Positions 11,101 through 20,552 of a stretch of DNA of 22,854 nt are shown one piece after another (the stretch's first letter is position 1; each line of letters begins with the position of its first letter). A program made the translations under genes and the position numbers. Source of the DNA: Chloromonas sp. AAM2 (lineage: Eukaryota; Chlorophyta; Chlorophyceae; Chlamydomonadales; Chlamydomonadaceae); contig QAXH01004117.1 of NCBI GenBank assembly GCA_004335635.1, positions 12,675 through 35,528 on the forward strand, read 5' to 3'. The notes under the pieces were generated by a model. That model was not told where the DNA came from and did no database searches. It saw only the letters and a list, made by a program, of their open reading frames with translations.

Positions 11101-11574
11101 TCGCATGCTGGCATGCACTGCTTTAGGTCAAGCAGTGTATTGCTTGCTCTGCATGCATGCGCAATGGCCCCATGACTGTCATGGCTCGCTCTGCATGCAT
11201 GCTGTTTGTGTCATGCATGGCTGTTTGTGTCATGCATGGCTGCCAAGGAAGTGCACGCAAGGGCACACCTCAGTTGGAACATCCACTGTAGATGCAGACC
11301 TCAACTCGAATGGAACTTCCCGTTCGTAGAACACTTGAAAGCCGTCCACTGCAGGAGCAGCCAGGAGCATTGCCCAGCATTGGTTGCTTGCCTTGGGTGG
11401 CTCGTGGCTGTATCCGAAGCGGCTGAATCACAAAGCGAAGTGTTGCACGCATGCTGTCAGCGTCCGAGGCTTACCAAGACTAGGGTCCATTTCTTCAAGG
11501 ACGGGATAGTCCATATGCGCGGAAGCCGCATCATCGAATGGATGGCTTGAGGGTCCCTTCTGAGGTGTTCCCAT
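8126..11574 (-). CDS. SAS6-like (SAS6L) protein, 274 aa, 8 exons, complete
   Basis: Exons on the minus strand: 11574-11475, 11348-11269, 11058-10987, 10464-10387, 10042-9899, 9538-9464, 8960-8886 and 8326-8126 (TGA). They sum to 825 nt with every junction GT...AG and in frame. The ATG at 11574 has an in-frame stop upstream. Visible blocks: VFYEREVPFELR (about 38-50), ALRVKILVKG (about 66-75), VELSSESNLFFHYTHDLD (85-102), RLMVDFPDYPAVLLRMLNAC (about 114-133), GEARLDFIQNMEYKFVELLS (about 150-169), SYRYNVVKAR, and KNPSLLLQLQR (about 211-221). The (E/D)LFF(H/L)Y and VDF-x-x-(F/Y)P core is that of the SAS-6 N-terminal head domain. The RLDFIQNMEYKF run and the absence of a long coiled coil point to the SAS6L branch and not canonical SAS-6. 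SAS6L has been localised to the basal body/basal plate region in trypanosomes and to the Toxoplasma conoid. A Pro/Ala/Gly-rich tail after 221 looks disordered. Canonical SAS-6 is the less likely alternative. Confidence 0.87.
8459..8510. repeat. AT-rich direct repeat (ATAATATGTATG)
   Basis: CACATATA...ATAATATGTATG occurs twice within about 50 bases, inside the last intron of the SAS6-like gene. The TATA-like strings here lie within a transcribed region, so they are not called as a promoter. Confidence 0.55.
9546..9615. repeat. Degenerate ACATGC/CACA repeat
   Basis: ACACATGCTCGCACATGCTC-type repeats sit immediately upstream (on the minus strand) of the acceptor of the exon starting at 9538. 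Open frames across it are products of the repeat. Confidence 0.7.
11202..11239. repeat. 19-bp perfect tandem duplication
   Basis: CTGTTTGTGTCATGCATGG is present twice head to tail in the intron between SAS6-like exons 2 and 3. Several nearby TGCATGCATG strings (11150-11200) make the area rich in GCATGC palindromes. Confidence 0.9.
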
Positions 11575-13538
11575 ACCACGACGCTGCGTCAAATGTGCGA
11601 CCCTCAGGCACTGTCACGCCTCTGCTTGCAAAGCCAGGGTTGTCAGCAGCAGCACAACAGAGCTGACAGGTGGCGCGAAAACTATCCCAACCAATCAAAT
11701 GGATAATGAGAATGCAGCGGTGAACGTAGTAGTCGTGTTTCGCGAGTTTGGGACAAGCAAGCTTTGTCTTTTCGTACGTTGATGACTGTTCTTTTAACGT
11801 AACTTTATAACGTGTTTTTGTATACTCGAAGTTTTGGGAACCCACATGGGTGTGGGTTGCGTGGGCATGCTGCATTTCACGTTGTGTGTTACCGACTACC
11901 TATTGTGTGTCTCCTTGATGCTTGAGCAAGCGCATTCTCCCTTTTGAAAGGTTGGCATGCTTGCCGAAAAATGTGTGTAATAATGTCGAGGTGCTGACGT
12001 TGAATGAATGTGTTCAAGGACTGCTGCGCGCAACACAAAGTGTGTCCATGCGCGCAAACTGTGCCTCCATCTAGGAACAGCATACTTGTGTACAGCTTGT
12101 GTGGAACGTGCACACACCCAAGCTTTGTAGCAACTTTTTCTGGTATTTCAGGGTGACCGGATTTCCTGTCCCGCCGGCTACTGACATTGCTAACCACCCA
12201 AAATGCCTGCATGGCATCCGCTGATACTGGGCAACATCAGCTGGCGCATGGTTCTTGGCGTGCCCTGTAATCTTCACGATCCATCAGCACGACCAGCTAA
12301 CATGACCTAGCGCCTCTCGTAGGCAAGGCTCCCCGTAGCGGTCGCCATTCTGACCCACGCACACGCACCAACAGCCACTCACTCTTGGCCCGCTTCTCAA
12401 GGAAGACACCCGTAGGCGCACCATGCATCCTAGGTTCCGTCACGCGTGCAATATATTACCGTGATGTCCTACACTGGCAGAAACAGGCCCGAAGGCAGAA
12501 ACGGACAAGGCGATAAGAAAGGTAACCGGCTATGAAGGACAGAACACCAGAGAAACGAACACAGAAGGCGCATGCACAGCGTGCTAGTCCAAACCAGTCC
12601 AAGAGAAGAGTGCATGCGGGCCATAACAAGAGTCCATGCGCCAACCAACATGCGGTGTCCCCAAAACAGAGTGGCAGTGCATCCACCATCGCACTGGTAG
12701 ACCATTGGCAAAGATCGCATAGTTCTTAGTCAGTGATGAGATCTGAAGGCCCAAGGGTCATACCCATTCGTCGCTTCTTTGCATCCAGCACTTGTTCAGC
12801 ACACTTACAAACCCAGTGGCCAGGGATCTTGTGCAAACCCCAGATATTTATAACAAAAGGGCATAACTGGCATGGTGGCATAACCCCTTTACCCTGCTCT
12901 CAAGTTCGCCCGGGCACAGAAAAGCTCGCGTGCACGCAACAAAGACATGTGTCGACGCGCACGTGCAACTCCAAACTTCTAAGCACCTGGGGTTGCAAGC
13001 AATGGACGTGCTTTCAACCCGCACAGCATGACTTGCTCACGTCACATTGGCCCAGGTGGTTGCACACCCATCGTGTCTCCTTGCATGGTCGCTCCACTGC
13101 TGTCTCAGAAATGCTTGACCCACATGCACTTGTCACGGACGCTCATGTCTAGGTCAGAACGTCTGGCTTAAACTGCACTCGTTTCCTGTCCCTTTTCTAG
13201 TGTGCCCTTTTTGCCACGGAACTGTGCAATCGGCGATCGCCCTGTCTGCTGTGTTTGTGTGCGTTGTGTACACCTGGTCTGCTGGGAAAATAAAGTCCTG
13301 CAGTTTGCAATCGCTGTGGCTGCAGATCACTTTTAAAGCATGGGGCAATCGAGCAAGCGTGCTGTGACACCCATGAATGCGGTCTAGTGCACCATTGACG
13401 CTTAGTCTCCTGCAAAACAGTTATTAAGCATGGACTGTTTGAATGAGGGTCCTATGATGACAATGCTTGCTATGTGGGACAATGTTCACTCTTGGTCTGC
13501 TGCTAGAGCTGCGAACCACTTGTCCAGCATGGGGCGGT
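11575..13538. other. Spacer between the two minus-strand genes
   Basis: This should hold the promoter and 5' UTR of the SAS6-like gene on its left and the 3' UTR of the ZNG1-type gene on its right. No exon with recognisable motifs was found. The segment around 12473-12510 is a diverged inverted copy of 18635-18672. The nearest minus-strand TGTAA after the ZNG1 stop is at 12809-12805, giving a possible 3' UTR of about 730 bases. No TATA box could be assigned with confidence. Confidence 0.5.
12473..12510. repeat. Dispersed repeat, inverted copy of 18635-18672
   Basis: GGCAGAAACAGGCCCGAAGG here matches the reverse complement of 18635-18672 (GACAGAAACAGGCCCAGAAG) with few differences over about 35 bases. 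It marks two copies of an unidentified dispersed repeat family. Confidence 0.55.
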
Positions 13539-13589
13539 TCACTCTTGGTCTGCTGCTAGAGCTGCGAACCACTTGTCCAGCATGGGGCG
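13484..13589. repeat. 53-bp perfect tandem duplication across the ZNG1 stop codon
   Basis: Copies lie at 13484-13536 and 13537-13589. On the coding strand the first (right) copy contains the last codons of the ZNG1-type protein and its TGA (13541-13539). The second copy repeats the same end-of-gene sequence in the 3' UTR and again reaches a TGA. The period is not a multiple of three. Confidence 0.93.
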
Positions 13590-16500
13590 GTTGAGTGTGC
13601 GTCCGATGATCACAATGCGGGACTGGCGCCGTTCCCCGGGCAGCCACACGGCTGAGGGGGCGATGTTGTACAGCTCATACACAGCCTGCAATCATCGTTC
13701 AGAAAGAAAAAGTGATCAGTCCTGCAATCACATGGTTATTGTTATGTAGTACAGCTCGTGCACGGCCTGCAGAACGGGGATGGCGAAAGTCAAGTCTTGC
13801 AAGCCAAGCATGGCATCAGCAGCCACGACCAGAGATCCAGGGTCAAGGTAATTCACACGCAGAATACATGCCGAGAAAATGCAGGCTGCAGTACCGAGGG
13901 TGCCATGGAAAGCCATGTACTGATTGAATGCAGGCGGAGACCCAACCTGCTTTGACGCTCTGTTCATTTCAAGGCCTTCGCGTGTCCCTGAGTTGCAGGA
14001 CGCGCCCCTGGTGCACGTTGCATGCATCACCGGACTAGACAGACAGCAACAGCTAACATGTGCTTTCACGTGCTTGTCTGGAGGCATCCATGAAGTACAG
14101 AAGACGTATACAGGTCCATTGCACAAATTGACAAGACAGTGACAGTGAGACAGTGGGGGGGACAGTGACAGTGGGTTGAACCATGAAAAGCTATGTAATG
14201 AATGATGAGTGACAGTGAGCTTCTGTCACTTGCTATTTGCCGGTGCTTCCTCTCCTCCCCGTGTATGCACAGCACCCGCATGCGCATGTCATGTGCCTCT
14301 CACCTGCACCATGTGCTTCCTCTCCTCCCCATGTATGCACAGCACGCCCTTGACCCGGTAGATGTCCTCGGGGTGCGCCTCCCGGTCCCACAGCAGCTTG
14401 TCAAGGAAAGCCTTTACACTGTAATGATAGCACGTGCAACACGTGGGGTGAGTGTGATGTGTGTGTGGAATGTGTGTGAAGCATGGCACATGTGGGATAT
14501 GATGTATCTCGCAGTTGGCATTAGGCACTGTAACACTCGCGGGTGACCTGTCACTTGGGAAGTGTTTATGCCAATCCTCCTTCGCTGGTTCTTCCGCTTT
14601 GCCCGGCGGTCTACGCTTCCAGGAATGGGCATCGGTAAGTCGCAGCATATCTCAGATCCCAGGCCAAAAGAGACGACTACTGGAGTGACAAGTGTGACTT
14701 GATGTGTGGCACGGACTAGACAGAACTACAGACCAACCTGGCCACCTGCCTCAAAACTGACTTGATTTCAATGCGTGCAGGGACCAAGTGGAGATAACCT
14801 CCACACCGACTTCCACTGCTTCAGCTGAACAACCGAAAAACCGACTGCCAGCGCCGGTCCGGGGTTGGGCTCGCCTGGCGGGTTGCTGGCCCAAAAGACA
14901 CTGTGTATTGAATGCTGGGCACACAAAACTGGTATGGTTATCACCCTGCCACACCCTCCCAATTCCGCTTGAGCCATTCTCACCTGTCTAATGCGAGCGG
15001 TTGGTCCGTAGACAAGCACACCGTCTGCACTTGAGGGTCGTGTGGCGCATGCCTGGTGTGCGGCTTGTGTTCATCCGCCAAGGGATCGAGGTTCAAGCTG
15101 GCGTGCCTCGAATGCCCACCGCCACATCCTTGGGAAGATCGCGCCGGGCTGGCACGGGCAAGCGATGCAGAAACCGACGCTGAGGGCGATAACGCTTGCA
15201 CCGTCCTAGCGGCCCCGTCGATCCCGTCACCCGCACCCCCTGCGCCGGGTTGAATCCTTGTGCCCACCACCTCTAGATCGCATGCTTCGCCGTCGTCTTC
15301 TCCGTCCTCGCCTTCTGCTATAGGCTCTAAGAGCGCCTCTGCGCCTAGTTTGTAGCCCTGTGTAGCCAAGCATTGGAAGGGCATCGGACAAGCAGTGTGC
15401 ACTGACGTCCAGGGTATGGCCAGAGGCGGAAACGGCTGAAACTATGGCCAGAAGAGTTCTTGTTTGACAGACCGTGGCAATGGCGTTACAATTTGGTTGC
15501 AGTCCCACACCAGATGAAAAACTCCTGGAACTCGGCGATGCGCGAGGCCAGGTAGGACGCAAATATGCTTTGAGGGGACCGGCCAACACTTTTGTTACTG
15601 CATATACAATTGTACCGGTGGATGTGTAGGACAGGTGGGCTCTCTGAATCCCCTTTACACAATGCTATGCAGTTCCGACTAGGCTGATGTGGCACACCTA
15701 CACACACTCACACACCCACCCACACACCTGTCTGTTGAGCAGTAGGTTTATGTCCACGTTGCTGTTGGTCGTGTGCATGATGTGCACGCTGCTGTTGATG
15801 GCCCTAATGTCCGCCTCTGCCCGAGCAACCGCCTCTTCCTGACACAAGTCCATCTTGTTGAGCAAGATAAGGTCAGCGTAGGCCACCTGCATGAAACAAA
15901 CGAGGAAACCGAAGGTGGAAACCGCCAAGCTCAATCACTGAGGATAGAAGTGAGAGACGGACACAGCCAAGAAATGCACAAGAAAGTGAAGACGAAACTG
16001 GGCGGCCATACTCGAAACTCTGACACGAGTTTGGCGAAAGCTTGACACAGTGATGGGGCGTTTACACCCCCTTGACTTGGCGAGCTGCTGACTGCCACGT
16101 GGCCAACTTGAGTCATTCAACTTTTGCCCCTTTTCTTTAAACAGGTATGGCCACCTGTGTACCAAATTTCAAGATGATTGGATTTGATGTAGGTTGTGTT
16201 GTAATCAATTGAGTGAAAAGTGTTCAGAGTTATGTCCAGCACCTGCATGTTGGAGCGCCTGGCACTCGGGTGACCGCTGCAACACTCAGGCCTCCTTGCT
16301 TCTGCCCTGGCATTTCCAACGCACGCATATCTTTCAGATGCTAGCCATCGCCAGGGTTGTGCTTTGACCTGAGGTCTCCCGGCGTCAGCTCGGGGAATTC
16401 CAACATGTGCCCGCCGTGCATCAGCATGGCCGTTGTGCGGTGGCCGGAACCCGGTTTTCCTGAAACAGATTGAGCACTCAAAAACAGACAAGTGCTGCAT

Positions 16501-17545
16501 TATCTCAGAGGTAGGTCAAGCGTGCACCCGGAATGCAGCTGATTTGTTTGCGGCCTGAACCGCGCCCACCATGTGCGCTCTGTTGCGTACCTGCACCTGT
16601 GCCTCGTTGACTGTGCTATCCGCTCTCACGGCATGCAGCTGCCTGTCAATGTTGATCGCATCCACCACTGTGATGATGCTGTCCAGCTGCACTCCGGCTT
16701 CCACCTGCTCATCTGTCCACAGGGCGCTCGCCACGGGGCCTGGGTTGGCCATGCCTGCAAGCAGACACCCTTGCACACCAGTTGACCTTGCATGACAACT
16801 GACCTTGCATGAGTACAGAGCCCACCGGGTCCCTGTGCTTCCTGGCAAGAACTGTGCATACTAACCCATCAAGCGCTCAGTTGTTAGTATGCTTCCTACA
16901 AGAATTTGAGCAACTTCGCGAGTGCACGCACCTGTGGTTTCGATCAAGATGTAGTCCGGCCGTTTCTCCTTGGCTAACAAGGATTCCAAGGCCTGAACAA
17001 ACTCGCTTTTCACCGCGCAGCACTGCAGGCAGAGGCAACGAGCAAGTCTTGCTTCCTTGGACAAAGAGTAGGCTTGAGTTGATGGCTGTGCCTATGCTGA
17101 GGCAACAACGTGCTTCATGCACCGGTAATGCACCGGTCAGAGCAGCCGGCTAAGTCACTTGCATGTATCAACGCACCATGCAACCATTGTCCAGCTCCAC
17201 CCATTCTCCGTTGCTGTCCTTCAGGCCCTGTATGTCCTGGAAGTATGCATTCTCCACGCCCTCTCCGAATTCGTTCAGTATGACAGCAATCCGCAGGCCA
17301 TGTGGAGAGGAGAGGATGTGCCGCACCAAGGTTGTCTTGCCCGAGCCAAGGAAGCCAGTGATGAGCGTCACTGGCACCGGCTTTGCTGGCATCGGCTGAA
17401 CGCCGCTATTTGCACTCGCCTCTGCGCATGCGATTGCGACAATTAGGGATCTTCTTACTTGACAAGTCAGCACGGCTTGAGATGTTGAAGTTTTTAAATA
17501 CCGACCTATCAAATCAGGAGCATCCATATCGTCCTCCATGGCCAT
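13539..17545 (-). CDS. ZNG1: ZNG1/CBWD-type CobW GTPase, zinc metallochaperone, about 444 aa
   Basis: Exons on the minus strand: 17545-17506, 17421-17177, 17022-16932, 16754-16591, 15886-15728, 15357-14984, 14418-14304 and 13685-13539 (TGA), 1335 nt in all. The first gap (17505-17422, 84 nt) is in frame and could instead be coding. Motifs: Walker [10 protein letters not shown] (36-44), LNEFGEG (62-68), the metal-binding CMCC (94-97, split by an intron), ILIETTG Walker B region (120-126), NKMD (190-193), a His-rich stretch [11 protein letters not shown] (331-341), and the CobW C-terminal block [17 protein letters not shown] followed by [10 protein letters not shown] and [14 protein letters not shown]. 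Order and wording match eukaryotic ZNG1, which uses GTP hydrolysis to load zinc into methionine aminopeptidase 1. The N-terminal MDAPDLI resembles the CPELVP motif that binds METAP1, but with Ala for Cys. Residues about 245-330 are an acidic, then Ala/Ser/Gly-rich insertion. The start ATG has an in-frame TAG upstream. A chloroplast CobW is the alternative, but no transit peptide is seen. Confidence 0.9.
14174..14207 (+). mobile_element. 34-bp extreme 3' end of the same LINE family, with target-site duplication
   Basis: GGTTGAACCATGAAAAGCTA and the following ATG-rich bases match 264-300 of the LINE 3' end with few changes. AGTGACAGTG is present directly on both sides (14164-14173 and 14208-14217), as a 10-bp target-site duplication would be. 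The surroundings are rich in GACAGTG repeats, which weakens this reading. It lies in the last intron of the ZNG1-type gene, on the opposite strand. Confidence 0.6.
14444..14480. repeat. TGTGTG-rich stretch
   Basis: GTGTGATGTGTGTGTGGAATGTGTGTG lies in the intron before the exon starting at 14418 (minus strand), where it is a CA-rich run on the transcribed sense strand. Simple sequence only. Confidence 0.55.
15646..15695. repeat. Dispersed repeat copy 1 (CTATGC...CTAGGCTGATGT)
   Basis: The segment from CCCCTTTACACAATGCTATG through CTAGGCTGATGT recurs at 17703-17748 with about six changes. This copy lies in the ZNG1 intron between exons ending 15728 and starting 15357; the other lies just upstream of the ZNG1 start. 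It is probably part of a small transposable element or other dispersed family. Confidence 0.6.
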
Positions 17546-17702
17546 CGAGGCTAGCTACTCTGGGCTGCCGAACAAAGCAGTCGACTGTTCTGCTTTGTGG
17601 TCTTTCCAAGCTGTCTTTCCAACCTGCAAGCTGCTGGAAGTCGGTTAAGTGAGAAACTGTAGACGTCAGCAGCTCTCTGGTCAGGTGGCAAACCCTAGAA
17701 AA

Positions 17703-17748
17703 ACGCCCCTTGACACAGTGCTATGCGGTTTCGGCTAGGCTGATGTAA
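17703..17748. repeat. Dispersed repeat copy 2 (CTATGC...CTAGGCTGATGT)
   Basis: CCCCTTGACACAGTGCTATG and the following bases to CTAGGCTGATGT match 15646-15695 in the same orientation. Located about 160 bases upstream of the ZNG1-type start codon. Confidence 0.6.
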
Positions 17749-18094
17749 CGCGCTGATCTGGAAAGGGGAATTGATTACCCATTGATGTCCTTCAAAGCCT
17801 TGCCCTGACTGATCCTCGCCCCCATCCCTTGTGCATCCCTTGTGCAATAGTGCATAGCCTATCCTGCCCAGGAGCGCTGACATGCGCCCAGAGATGTTTT
17901 GGCCATAATAGCTTGACTACTGTCACCCCTGGAACAAACCCTAATGCGGTCATGTTGGCTAGTGCAATCTGTGTGACACACCACAGCCGGGTGGCAATGC
18001 ATGAAGCTCTGCCCATGAATGCCACATTCCCTGAGCCAGTGTCAAGTGCGTCACCGCCACAAGTGGTAGGGATGCAGGGTGGTTGAATGCACTG

Positions 18095-18168
18095 ACAGTG
18101 CACTCTGCATCAGTAGGTAGCAGGGGGGTTTTACACACTAACAGTGCTCTCTGCATCAGCAGGTAGCA
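18095..18168. repeat. Imperfect duplication, 28-bp copies 46 bp apart
   Basis: ACAGTGCACTCTGCATCAGT...GTAGCA at 18095-18122 recurs at 18141-18168 with two substitutions. Non-coding. Confidence 0.75.
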
Positions 18169-18582
18169 ACTCAAAGCGTCTGCTGGGGACAGCATCAAAA
18201 ACGTGGCGAAAATGTGGGCCGCCTGGTGCCTGCAGTCATGCTCAGTGCTACCACAATCTGCACACCGTTCAGTCCCTGGCTTCTCTAAGCCATCTTGCAC
18301 AGCTCTTGCTTGATGCGTCCCAGCTTATAGCTTGCTGATGCTTGCCAGCTTGCATGGCATTCATGTTTGCACCAGCCAGCCAGACATCTGGTCTGCTTGG
18401 CCTTTGGGCCTGTGCCGTCAGGCCTCCCACATCTTCGGCACACATGGCTGACGACTTCCATATATGTCAAGCAGAGCCGGGGCACTATTGCACAGAGTCC
18501 CGACCAATGCCAAGCAACAGCGCATCACCAGCCAGTTACCTGTTTAGTAATCTGTGGAGAGACGTAAGAGAAACCCTGACAT

Positions 18583-18672
18583 GACACAGAGCGGGACATG
18601 CACCGCCCTGGCCTGCCCTGGCTTGCGGTCTGCTGCCTTGTTTGTTTCTGCTTCTGGGCCTGTTTCTGTCAG
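18583..18672. repeat. Composite of dispersed repeat pieces
   Basis: The left part (GACACAGAGCGGG...GCCCTGGCCTGCCCTGG) matches 8540-8580 in diverged form. The right part (18635-18672) is the inverted relative of 12473-12510. Together they suggest an old dispersed element with copies in three parts of the window. Confidence 0.45.
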
Positions 18673-20552
18673 GGTATGTTAAGACGGCACGCGTCCCGCT
18701 TCACGTGATGTGACGGGCTCCCTGATGGGCCAGCTTGCACAAACTGCGAATGCAAGCAAGGCATGCAAGAGACGTGGCTGGATACTGTCCTGGCCAACCC
18801 CAAGGCAAACGCTTTTGAGGAAGAAAGTGGAAAGAAAGCTACACTCAAAGTGGAGGCAGGAGGCAAGGGTCCACCAAGGCCTAAGGACAGTGGCTGACAG
18901 GATAGTTCAGCTGCAAGCAAAGGACCAGAAGCAGAACATGAGCGGGTTTGGTGAGATCGTTCAGAGGCCTGGAATGGTGGGAGCCGCAGTGAAAGCCGGC
19001 CACAGGTGTGGAAAGGGACGGTCACGGTTGCCATTGTACTGATGTAGGCACACACAACCACATCAGGGTGTCCACATGCACCAAGCGCGAACGCTAGCAA
19101 GCCATGCAAGCGATGAGGCTGCAGACCGTCCTGACCAACGCTAGCAACAGAAGGCAACGGTGGGGCGAAAACATAACAGAAAGCTTAAGCGTTGAGCAGC
19201 AGCCAGGGTCAAAAGCAAGCCTAGTGCCAAGGGATGACAGGCAGGGGTCAAAGTAGCTGGGGCACTGTGCATGGTCGAGGTGTCATGATCAACCTGCTTC
19301 AGTGAGAACGTAAAACAGGCTTTATATTCCACCCACGAGACAATTGGCTCAGGATGTGCTTTTGTCAGACTGCGCCCAATATGCCCGATCTGGAACTGTT
19401 TGATTCTCACAGAGACTTGTAATCTTTTGAAAGCCTCAGTGGACGGGTATGGCGGGTACTTGAGAGACGGGCCAGACTGTACACAAGCATGCAGCCAACT
19501 CAGCATCATCACCTCACTGCTTGACACCTGATCTCAGCTACATACAGAGCTGCGCGTCGTCCTAATAGTGCAGTGTAGCCAACAAGGGGTCCTTGGAAGC
19601 CGATGGACGTAGTTGTGCAGCTTGGCCACAACTGTGCGATTGGCTCGTGAGGAGGACCTTTGCGGTGGCTTGTGCGGCCTTGTTTGAAGCACAACGAATC
19701 CATTGCTATGCCAGCAGTCAAGTACATGTGAGTTTCTCGTGACTTTCTGCTATACCATGAAGACATGCTGGTACATTTGTTAGAGGGTGTGGGACATGAC
19801 GTGTGGTGCCGCTAAGGTGAATCTGTTGACCACCCAAACACTGTGGGAATGGCCTGTGTAAGCTGTGTTGAAAGCTAAAAAAGGTAGTTTCACTGAGAAG
19901 CTTATGATGGATTGTGAGGCAACCAGGGCCTGACAAACTCGCCATGAATTTGTCAGTGTGGACGTGCCAGGCTAGCACACTCACACGCGCTTTCATGGAA
20001 GAAGTTTTGTGTTTGCCACGCTGGCCGCCCGCCTCCTTGGGGAGGCAGCCAAGCCCTCTACCCCCCGACTGAGACCCGCATTGCAGAGCAAGCGAATTGA
20101 AGAACTGCAGGCGGGGACATCTCGATGAAAAGACAACAATGTATGCCACGCTGGTCGGTGCTGGTACTGCTGGGAACGCGCGCTTGTGAGCTGAGCAGCA
20201 CACATGGCAAGGTTACAAAGCATTCAGGCACTCGGTGGGCGCTTGCGATAAGAGGGAAGCATCAGTTCACTCCGATCACGCACTTTATGGACAGCATCAG
20301 CATTCAAAGTACTCAAAATTCCTGCGGCTCTCGCTCAAGTGGGCTGCGCTTGCGACGGGCCATTCATGCAGTGTTGTGTTGTGCCAAGTCGGTGCTCGCT
20401 AAACGCAGGATGGAGGGAAAGGTTACCACTTTGGCTAAACACGTTTCTTTGGCCGAGTATCTGGCCCGATATCAACAAAAGATATCTCGAAAATCTCACA
20501 AGAAGCCCGTGAAAGCTATGAAACATGCACCAATTTGGCTCGTAGCAGCCTA

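Larger units (their letters stand above)
17546..20552. other. 3-kb divergent spacer between ZNG1-type and PRR-type genes
   Basis: The two genes are transcribed away from each other, so both promoters should lie here. No exon with recognisable motifs was found on either strand. Contents seen: dispersed repeat copies (17703-17748, 18583-18672, 18947-18972), a 46-bp spaced duplication at 18095-18168, and two diverged related segments at about 18750-18810 and 19100-19150 (both read GCAAG-CATGCAAG-GA then GTCCTG-CCAAC). Long open frames (for example 18669-19157 minus, 19718-20203 minus) have repetitive or unremarkable composition and no motif. No TATA box or clock element could be assigned with confidence. 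Confidence 0.5.

Noticed and set aside
12469..12720. Overlapping minus frames rich in Leu, Cys and Trp
   Set aside because: No motif, and the segment overlaps a dispersed repeat; hydrophobic composition alone is not evidence.
18669..19157. 162-codon minus-strand frame in the divergent spacer
   Set aside because: It spans diverged repeat copies, has no recognisable domain, and shows no splice-linked neighbours.
19718..20203. 161-codon minus-strand frame upstream of the PRR gene
   Set aside because: No motif or conserved block; probably a chance frame in the promoter region.
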